From positions 1 to 32,540 of the forward strand of contig KE354104.1 in assembly GCA_000415505.1 (NCBI GenBank): a DNA stretch of 32,540 nucleotides. The letters run 5' to 3'. How positions within the stretch are numbered: position 1 is the stretch's first letter; each line of letters starts with the position of its first letter. The DNA comes from Streptomyces afghaniensis 772. Its GTDB lineage: Bacteria; Actinomycetota; Actinomycetes; Streptomycetales; Streptomycetaceae. Shown one piece after another: positions 26,849 through 32,540 of this stretch. A model generated the notes under the pieces. It saw only the letters and a program-made list of their open reading frames with translations. It was not told where the DNA came from and made no database searches. The position numbers were made by a program, and so were the translations under genes.

Positions 26849-28234
26849 CTATCCGATGCCGCGCCACCCCTCGGGATCGACCCCGCCCGGCACTGGGGCC
26901 GCCTCGTCGTACGGCTGTCGCGTGAACACGAACGAGCCGAGGTCCAGATGGCTCACGGACCCGTCCGGCCGCCGTACGGCCTTCAGCAGCTCTCCGGCGT
27001 AGTAACCCTCCAGCCCGGTCCAGGTGCCGTCGCCGTTCGGGCGGAACCGCGAGCGTCGCCCGTTGCCGGACAGCGGCTCCAGCGAGGCGAGCCCGTCGGC
27101 CGTGAGCCGCAGGGCGAAGGCGTACGTTCCCCAGTACCACTGGCCCGTCAGCTCCAGCATCGACGGGTCGACGTCACGCAGTGGCCTCCACGGGGCGGGG
27201 ATGCGCGGCTCCGCCTCGGCGACGATACGGACGAGGTCGGCGGAGACGCCGGACACCAGTGGGCCCGAGGTGCAGTTGGCCAGCACGACAGCCGCCACGC
27301 CGTCCTCCACGCTGATGCTCACACTCGCCAGGAAACCCGGCAGGGATCCGCTGTGCCCCACGAGCAGCCGGCCGTGCCGACGCTGAATCTGCATACCGAG
27401 GCCGTAGGCGTCACCGGACATCACGTCCGCAGCTTCCGCCGGCGCCGCCGGAGTCCGCATTTCCCGCAGGGACTCTGCACTCAGCACCCTCTCGTCGCCC
27501 TTCACCAGGAAGGCCGCGAACCGGGCCAGGTCGGCCGTGGTCGACCAGAGTTGTCCGGCGGGTGCCATACGACCGAGGTCCTCGGCGGGCTCGGGCAGCA
27601 GCACATCGGCCCAAGGGTGCACGGCCCAGCCACCCGCGTGCGGGGCCTGTGGTCGCACGCCCGTCCGGTCGAGCCCCAGCGGTTCGAGCACTTCACGCCG
27701 TAGTGCCTCCTCCCAGGAGGTCCCCCGCAGCTCCTCCACGAGTGCGCCCAGCAACGTGTAGCCGGGGTTCGAGTAGTGGTGCCGCCGGCCGACGGGGTGC
27801 AGAAGAGGCTGCTCGCCGAGCACGTCGGACAGTTCCGGCCGCAGGGATCCGGACGTGCGCTCCCACCACGGGCCGGGCGACTCGGCAGCCAGCCCGCCCG
27901 TGTGGGCGAGCAGTTCGGCGATCGTGGCCTCCCCCGCGCCGGTACCCGGCACGTACTTCTCCAGTGGATCCCCGAGCCCGAGCAGCCCCTCGTCCCGCAG
28001 GCGCATCACGAGAACGGCGGTGAAGGTCTTGGTGACCGAGCCGATGCGGTACTGGACGTTTTCGTCCGGCTCTTCCCCGTCCACCGATGTCCGCGCACCG
28101 TGCCACACCGCCCGGCCGTCCCGGACGACGGCCGCGACCAGCGACGGCGCCCGCCCCTCGGCCTGTGCCACGGCAATCCGGTGCAGCAGCGCACGACTCG
28201 TTGTGGGGAGCAGCTCTTCCTGAGGTGTCGTCAT
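26849..28234 (-). CDS. Serine hydrolase of the beta-lactamase class C/EstB type
   Basis: 461 residues. Catalytic motifs: S-x-x-K in GSVTKTF (~66-72), Y-x-N in HYSNPGYTLLG, and HSG in VGHSGSLPGF in place of KTG. No signal peptide is apparent, so it is probably intracellular; peptidase, esterase or D-aminopeptidase activity is more likely than antibiotic resistance. The last ~100 residues form a separate beta-rich domain (ELTGQWYWGTYAFALRL), as in many such hydrolases. It follows dnaB by about 60 nt on the same strand. It ends 11 nt before the parS palindrome. Confidence 0.92.
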   Translation of the reverse strand: MTTPQEELLPTTSRALLHRIAVAQAEGRAPSLVAAVVRDGRAVWHGARTSVDGEEPDENVQYRIGSVTKTFTAVLVMRLRDEGLLGLGDPLEKYVPGTGAGEATIAELLAHTGGLAAESPGPWWERTSGSLRPELSDVLGEQPLLHPVGRRHHYSNPGYTLLGALVEELRGTSWEEALRREVLEPLGLDRTGVRPQAPHAGGWAVHPWADVLLPEPAEDLGRMAPAGQLWSTTADLARFAAFLVKGDERVLSAESLREMRTPAAPAEAADVMSGDAYGLGMQIQRRHGRLLVGHSGSLPGFLASVSISVEDGVAAVVLANCTSGPLVSGVSADLVRIVAEAEPRIPAPWRPLRDVDPSMLELTGQWYWGTYAFALRLTADGLASLEPLSGNGRRSRFRPNGDGTWTGLEGYYAGELLKAVRRPDGSVSHLDLGSFVFTRQPYDEAAPVPGGVDPEGWRGIG

Positions 28235-28293
28235 GGCCCAAGTCCACCTGGCCCGGGCCGGCGAGTCGACCTCATTTCGCCGTCGGCACCGGA

Positions 28294-29775
28294 TCAGGTC
28301 TGCGCCATGTCCACAAACCGCGAGTAGTGACCCTGGAAGGCCACCGTGATCGTCGCCGTCGGACCATTTCGGTGCTTGGCCACGATCAGGTCGGCCTCGC
28401 CCGCGCGCGGCGACTCCTTCTCATAGGCGTCCTCGCGGTGCAGCAGGATGACCATGTCGGCGTCCTGCTCGATGGAACCGGACTCACGCAGGTCGGAGAC
28501 CATCGGCTTCTTGTCCGTGCGCTGCTCGGGACCACGGTTCAGCTGGGAGAGCGCGATGACCGGGATCTCCAGCTCCTTGGCCAGCAGCTTGAGGTTACGG
28601 GACATGTCCGAGACCTCCTGCTGACGGCTCTCGGCCCGCTTGGAACCTCCGGACTGCATCAGCTGGAGGTAGTCGATGACCACCAGCCGGAGGTCGTTGC
28701 GCTGCTTGAGGCGGCGGCACTTGGCCCGGATCTCCATCATCGACAGGTTCGGGGAGTCGTCGATGTAGAGCGGGGCCGCCGAGACGTCCGGCATCCGCCG
28801 GGCCAGGCGCGTCCAGTCCTCGTCCGTCATCGTGCCGGACCGCATGTGGTGCAGGGCGACCCGCGCCTCGGCGGACAGCAGACGCATCGCGATCTCGTTG
28901 CGCCCCATTTCGAGCGAGAAGATCACACTCGGCAGGTTGTTCTTGATCGAGGCGGCCCGCGCGAAGTCCAGCGCGAGCGTCGACTTACCCATGGCGGGAC
29001 GCGCGGCGATGACGATCATCTGGCCCGGGTGAAGCCCGTTGGTGAGCGAGTCGAAGTCTGTGAACCCCGTGGGCACGCCGGTCATCTCGCCGCTGCGCGA
29101 GCCGATCGCCTCGATCTCGTCGAGCGCGCCCTCCATGATGTCGCCGAGCGGCAGGTAGTCCTCGCTGGTGCGCTGCTCGGTGACCGCATAGACCTCCGCC
29201 TGGGCGCGGTTGACGATCTCGTCGATGTCGTCGTCGGCCGCGTATCCCATCTGCGTGATGCGCGTACCCGCCTCGACCAGGCGACGCAGTACGGCCCGCT
29301 CGTGGACGATCTCCGCGTAGTAGGCGGCGTTGGCGGCCGTGGGCACCGTCTGGACGAGGGTGTGCAGGTACGAGGCCCCGCCGACCTTGTTGATCTCGCC
29401 CCGTTTGGTGAGCTCGGCGGCGATCGTGATGGGGTCGGCCGGCTCGCCCTTGGCGTAGACGTCGAGGACGGCCTGGTAGATCGTCTCGTGGGCCGGCTTG
29501 TAGAAGTCGTGGCCCTTGAGGATCTCGACGACGTCGGCGATGGCGTCCTTGGAGAGCAGCATGCCGCCGAGGACGGACTGCTCGGCCTCGATGTCCTGCG
29601 GCGGGACCCGCTCGAACGCCGGGGCGGCGCCACCGTCCCACGCACCGTTGTCCCTGCCGCGCTCGTGTTGTTCGTCGCGGCCCCGAGCTCCGTCGCCACG
29701 GCGGCGGGAGGCGGGCAGACGATCACTGGGACCGCTGTCGGCCCACGGGTCGTCCAAGGGCTCGGAAATGCTCAC
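28294..29775 (-). CDS. dnaB: Replicative DNA helicase DnaB
   Basis: 493 residues. DnaB is the hexameric helicase that unwinds DNA ahead of the replisome. The first ~50 residues are a charged, disordered extension rich in Arg/Asp/Gly, common in streptomycetes. The N-terminal collar domain starts VPPQDIEAEQSVLGGMLLS. Walker A is ARPAMGKST at 258-266, with Ala where many homologues have Gly. Walker B is LRLVVIDYLQLM, and ALSQLNRGPEQR and LRESGSIEQDADMV are further RecA-fold motifs. No intein is present. Upstream lies a 460-bp region with DnaA-box-like sequences. Confidence 0.98.
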   Translation of the reverse strand: MSISEPLDDPWADSGPSDRLPASRRRGDGARGRDEQHERGRDNGAWDGGAAPAFERVPPQDIEAEQSVLGGMLLSKDAIADVVEILKGHDFYKPAHETIYQAVLDVYAKGEPADPITIAAELTKRGEINKVGGASYLHTLVQTVPTAANAAYYAEIVHERAVLRRLVEAGTRITQMGYAADDDIDEIVNRAQAEVYAVTEQRTSEDYLPLGDIMEGALDEIEAIGSRSGEMTGVPTGFTDFDSLTNGLHPGQMIVIAARPAMGKSTLALDFARAASIKNNLPSVIFSLEMGRNEIAMRLLSAEARVALHHMRSGTMTDEDWTRLARRMPDVSAAPLYIDDSPNLSMMEIRAKCRRLKQRNDLRLVVIDYLQLMQSGGSKRAESRQQEVSDMSRNLKLLAKELEIPVIALSQLNRGPEQRTDKKPMVSDLRESGSIEQDADMVILLHREDAYEKESPRAGEADLIVAKHRNGPTATITVAFQGHYSRFVDMAQT

Positions 29776-30235
29776 CGAGCCACCTCCTCCCGTCCGCCGC
29801 AGCAGACCTCGCCGTGCCCCTCTGTTCTACGGCACGGCACTGACAAATGAGACGCCCAACTCCGGTTGGTCAACGCCGGTTTTGTGACGTTTTAAAAACC
29901 GGCAGACGGAGCGGGCGCCGGACCACGTTAGGCCTCTCGGCACCGTCAGCCAATCTGGTTATCCACAGGCCATGTGGACGACGGCCCAGATGCTGTGGAG
30001 AACTCCTCAAAACCTGTGCACGACCCGGTGGACAGGCCTGTGAACAAGCTTCCAGCCGTCACGAAGAGAGGACCCTGACCTGCGATTTTGCCGTCCACCG
30101 GCTGTGCAGAAGAAAAACTTCCCCAACCGGCGCAAGATCGCTTCGAACGGTGCACAGAAGTGCGCACCCCTGGACGGAAAGTAAGGGACGCAAAGCCTTT
30201 GCATCTCTTACCTGTGGACGATTAGATTGGTGCAC
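29776..30235. other. Divergent region between dnaB and MATE gene, with DnaA-box-like cluster
   Basis: A relatively AT-rich stretch without a gene. TTATCCACA, an exact DnaA box, lies at 29959-29967. Near matches to the actinobacterial TTGTCCACA are at 29973-29981, 29994-30002, 30039-30047 and 30213-30221 on the minus strand (one mismatch each), with a weaker one at 30015-30023. GCCGGTTTT (29875-29883) pairs with AAAACCGGC (29895-29903) as a hairpin upstream of dnaB. Confidence 0.5.
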
Positions 30236-31573
30236 ATGACACAGGCCCCCGCGCGCCGCAGAACCGGCCGGAGACAGCACGACCGAGAGATCGTCGCTCT
30301 GGCCGTGCCGGCCTTCGGCTCCCTCGTCGCCGAGCCCCTCTTCCTCATGGCCGACACCGCCATCGTGGGCCATCTGGGTACGGCTCAACTCGCCGGCCTC
30401 GGCGTCGCCTCGGCCCTGTTGATGACCGCCGTCAGTGTCTTCGTCTTCCTCGCCTACGCCACGACAGCGGCGGTCGCCCGCCGCGTCGGCGCGGGTGATC
30501 TCCAGGCCGCCATCCGCCAGGGCATGGACGGCATCTGGCTGGCCCTGCTCCTCGGCGCTGCCGTCGTCGCCGTCGTCCTGCCGACGGCGTCCGGCATCGT
30601 GGACCTCTTCGGCGCTTCGGACGCGGCAGCTCCCTATGCGACCACGTACCTGCGCATCTCCACGCTCGGCATACCAGCCATGCTCGTCGTCCTCGCCGCG
30701 ACCGGCGTGCTGCGCGGCCTCCAGGACACCAAAACGCCTCTCTATGTGGCCATCGCCGGCTTCGTCGCCAACGGCGCCCTCAACGCAGGGCTCGTCTACG
30801 GCGCCGACCTGGGGATCGCCGGCTCCGCCTGGGGAACCGTCATCGCCCAGTGGGGCATGGCCGTGGTCTACCTCGCCGTGGTCCTGCGCGGGGCGCGCAA
30901 GCACGGTGCCTCGCTGCGCCCGGACGCCGCCGGGATCAGGGCCTCCGCACAGGCTGGTGTTCCCCTGCTGGTTCGCACCCTCTCCCTGCGGGCGATCCTG
31001 ATGATCGCCACGGCGGTCGCCGCTCGTCTCGGGGACGCCGACATCGCCGCACACCAGATCATCCTGTCCCTGTGGAGCCTGCTCGCCTTTGCCCTCGACG
31101 CCATCGCCATCGCGGGACAAGCCATCATCGGGCGCTATCTCGGAGCCGGTGACGCACAGGGGGCCCGCGAGGCATGCCGTCGCATGGTCGAGTGGGGGAT
31201 CGCCGTCGGAGTCGTCCTCGGCATTCTGGTCGTCATCACCCGACCGGCATTCCTGCCCCTGTTCACCAGTGACTCGGCGGTCAAGGACGCAGCGCTGCCC
31301 GCCCTGCTCATCGTCGCCCTCTCACAGCCGATCTCGGGCATCGTCTTCGTCCTGGACGGAGTCTTGATGGGCGCCGGCGACGGTCCCTACCTGGCCTGGG
31401 CGATGCTGATCACTCTGGCGGTCTTCACCCCGGTCGCCCTGCTGGTACCGGTACTGGGCGGTGGGCTCACCGCCCTCTGGGCCACCATGACGCTGATGAT
31501 GACCGTGCGGATGCTGACGCTGTGGCTCCGGACCCGCTCGGGCCGCTGGATCGTGACGGGCGCGACCCGCTGA
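30236..31573 (+). CDS. MATE-family efflux transporter (DinF-like)
   Basis: 445 residues from ATG 30236 (MTQAPARRRTGRRQHDREIV); GTG 30230 and TTG 30227 are in frame but less likely. It has two tandem MatE halves totalling about twelve helices. LAVPAFGSLVAEPLFLMADT and AIVGHLGTAQLAGLGVAS are typical of the DinF subgroup. The transporter exports cationic compounds in exchange for Na+ or H+. A DnaA-box-like nonamer sits 15 nt before the start. Two parS sites and then a terminator follow the gene. Confidence 0.94.
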   Translation: MTQAPARRRTGRRQHDREIVALAVPAFGSLVAEPLFLMADTAIVGHLGTAQLAGLGVASALLMTAVSVFVFLAYATTAAVARRVGAGDLQAAIRQGMDGIWLALLLGAAVVAVVLPTASGIVDLFGASDAAAPYATTYLRISTLGIPAMLVVLAATGVLRGLQDTKTPLYVAIAGFVANGALNAGLVYGADLGIAGSAWGTVIAQWGMAVVYLAVVLRGARKHGASLRPDAAGIRASAQAGVPLLVRTLSLRAILMIATAVAARLGDADIAAHQIILSLWSLLAFALDAIAIAGQAIIGRYLGAGDAQGAREACRRMVEWGIAVGVVLGILVVITRPAFLPLFTSDSAVKDAALPALLIVALSQPISGIVFVLDGVLMGAGDGPYLAWAMLITLAVFTPVALLVPVLGGGLTALWATMTLMMTVRMLTLWLRTRSGRWIVTGATR

Positions 31574-31597
31574 CGGCCGGCCTCGGCCTTGCTGACT

Positions 31598-31611
31598 GTT
31601 TCACGTGAAAC
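31598..31611. promoter_or_regulatory. parS: parS site, exact, first of tandem pair
   Basis: GTTTCACGTGAAAC, 24 bp after the MATE stop, between the convergent MATE and rplI genes. Confidence 0.94.
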
Positions 31612-31616
31612 ATCGT

Positions 31617-31630
31617 GTTTCACGTGAAAC
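31617..31630. promoter_or_regulatory. parS: parS site, exact, second of tandem pair
   Basis: GTTTCACGTGAAAC, only 5 bp after the first copy, centre-to-centre 19 bp (just under two helical turns). Confidence 0.94.
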
Positions 31631-31650
31631 GACGATGGCGCCGAAACGAC

Positions 31651-31684
31651 GATGGGGCCGCACCCCGAAGGGTGCGGCCCCATC
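31651..31684. terminator. Bidirectional terminator between MATE gene and rplI
   Basis: GATGGGGCCGCACCC (31651-31665) pairs perfectly with 31670-31684 around a CGAA loop: a 15-bp stem, the most stable hairpin seen in the window. Confidence 0.92.
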
Positions 31685-31710
31685 GCTCACTGCTTCAGCG
31701 AGCGCGGAAC

Positions 31711-32157
31711 TCAGGCCGCGACGACCTCGATGTTGACCTTGGCGGCAACCTCGGGGTGCAGACGCACGGACGTCTCGTGAGCGCCCAGCGTCTTGATCGG
31801 CGAGCCCAGCTCGATGCGGCGCTTGTCGACCTCGGGGCCACCGGAAGCCTTGATCGCGGAAGCGATGTCGGCCGGGGTGACGGAACCGAAGAGACGACCG
31901 GCGTCGCCGGAGCGGACAGCCAGGCGGACCTTGACGCCCTCGAGCTGGGCCTTCACCTGGTTGGCCTGCTCGATGGTCTGGATCTCGTGGATCTTGCGAG
32001 CACGACGGATCTGCTCGACGTCCTTCTCGCCACCCTTGGTCCAGCGGATAGCGAACTTCCGCGGGATCAGGTAGTTGCGAGCGTAACCGTCCTTGACGTC
32101 GACGACGTCGCCCGCGGCACCGAGGCCGGAGACCTCGTGGGTGAGGATGATCTTCAT
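31711..32157 (-). CDS. rplI: 50S ribosomal protein L9
   Basis: 148 residues, standard length. The N-terminal domain [20 protein letters not shown] with [15 protein letters not shown] is the L9 signature. A connecting helix ([21 protein letters not shown]) leads to the C-terminal RNA-binding domain ([14 protein letters not shown]). It is preceded by rpsR with an 18-nt gap, part of the rpsF-ssb-rpsR-rplI operon. Confidence 0.98.
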   Translation of the reverse strand: MKIILTHEVSGLGAAGDVVDVKDGYARNYLIPRKFAIRWTKGGEKDVEQIRRARKIHEIQTIEQANQVKAQLEGVKVRLAVRSGDAGRLFGSVTPADIASAIKASGGPEVDKRRIELGSPIKTLGAHETSVRLHPEVAAKVNIEVVAA

Positions 32158-32175
32158 GTGTCGGTCACCCTTCCC

Positions 32176-32412
32176 TTATCGCGCGGTGGAGGTGTAGGGC
32201 AGCAGCGCCATCTCACGGCTGTTCTTCACGGCCGTGGCGACGTCACGCTGGTGCTGCGTGCAGTTGCCGGTCACGCGGCGGGCACGGATCTTGCCGCGGT
32301 CGGAAATGAACTTCCGCAGCATGTTCGTGTCCTTGTAGTCCACGTACGTGACCTTGTCCTTGCAGAATGCGCAGACCTTCTTCTTCGGCTTGCGCACAGG
32401 CGGCTTCGCCAT
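32176..32412 (-). CDS. rpsR: 30S ribosomal protein S18, cysteine-containing form
   Basis: 78 residues. [20 protein letters not shown] and [20 protein letters not shown] are S18 signatures. It keeps CAFC near the N-terminus and a further Cys in GNCTQHQR, so it is the likely zinc-binding (C+) paralogue; streptomycetes usually have a Zur-controlled C- copy elsewhere. GGAG lies 8 nt before the ATG. Confidence 0.98.
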   Translation of the reverse strand: MAKPPVRKPKKKVCAFCKDKVTYVDYKDTNMLRKFISDRGKIRARRVTGNCTQHQRDVATAVKNSREMALLPYTSTAR

Positions 32413-32456
32413 GGTGTATCTCCTGTGTGATCAAGAAGTTGGGGTGCGAACCCGCC

Positions 32457-32540
32457 CTAGAAGGGGGGCTCGTCCGAGTAGCCGCCGCCCTGCTGGCCGC
32501 CGCCGGAGCCACCGCCCCAGCCGCCGCCACCGCCCTGGTT
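32457..32540 (-). CDS. ssb: Single-stranded DNA-binding protein, C-terminal 27 codons only
   Basis: The stop TAG is at 32459-32457. The visible part is Gly-rich (GGGGGWGGGSGGGQQGGG) and ends YSDEPPF, the conserved acidic SSB tip that binds partner proteins. The gene continues beyond the right edge. Its place before rpsR is the standard operon order. Confidence 0.95.
   Translation of the reverse strand, partial: NQGGGGGWGGGSGGGQQGGGYSDEPPF

Noticed and set aside
29940-30230. A second replication origin
   Set aside because: Too few and too imperfect DnaA boxes; no dnaA or dnaN genes adjoin. A DnaA regulatory cluster is the more modest reading.

Overview
The window is high-GC actinobacterial DNA, almost certainly a Streptomyces chromosome close to oriC. 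The evidence is ssgA with its activator gene ssgR, a Rex-type operator in front of cydABCD, a low-molecular-weight phosphatase like PtpA, the block ssb-rpsR-rplI followed by dnaB, and many exact copies of the Streptomyces parS sequence GTTTCACGTGAAAC. From memory, the gene order matches the S. coelicolor core region from about SCO3907 (ssb) to SCO3947 (cydCD), here in reverse.

Layout. 1-3950 (-): cytochrome bd oxidase operon cydA-cydB-cydCD; cydCD runs off the left edge and carries an apparent one-base frameshift. 3973-5591: Rex operator, a small cyclophilin-like gene (+) and hisC (-). 6023-9556 (+): a LacI-family regulator, a metallophosphoesterase and a two-helix membrane protein. 9600-12742 (-): a membrane-anchored Nudix-like protein, then thiC behind a TPP riboswitch. 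12821-14557 (+): a YibE/F membrane protein with a long Gly/His-rich front end. 14664-16952 (-): ssgA, ssgR, a 70-residue membrane protein and a cupin. 17016-19108 (+): holin-like protein, ptpA and a Cys/Met-metabolism PLP enzyme, probably one operon. 19306-20826 (+): LysR regulator and a Nudix hydrolase. 20840-22486 (-): flavohaemoprotein with a repeat-bearing disordered N-terminus. 23043-26790: tandem-GNAT protein, HbpS-like protein, divergent MFS/MarR pair and a second GNAT. 26849-29775 (-): serine beta-lactamase-like hydrolase and dnaB. 30236-31573 (+): MATE transporter. 31711-32540 (-): rplI, rpsR and the last 27 codons of ssb.

The feature that ties the window together is the ParB-loading system. 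There are six exact parS sites and two one-mismatch sites. Several occupy unexpected places: over the cydCD start codon, inside a coding sequence, inside the variable P3 arm of the thiC riboswitch, at the centre of a perfect 40-bp palindrome between convergent genes, and as a tandem pair with a 5-bp gap beside a terminator. A cluster of DnaA-box-like nonamers lies between dnaB and the MATE gene. Most genes are housekeeping or regulatory; no prophage, insertion sequence, CRISPR array, tRNA or rRNA gene was seen.
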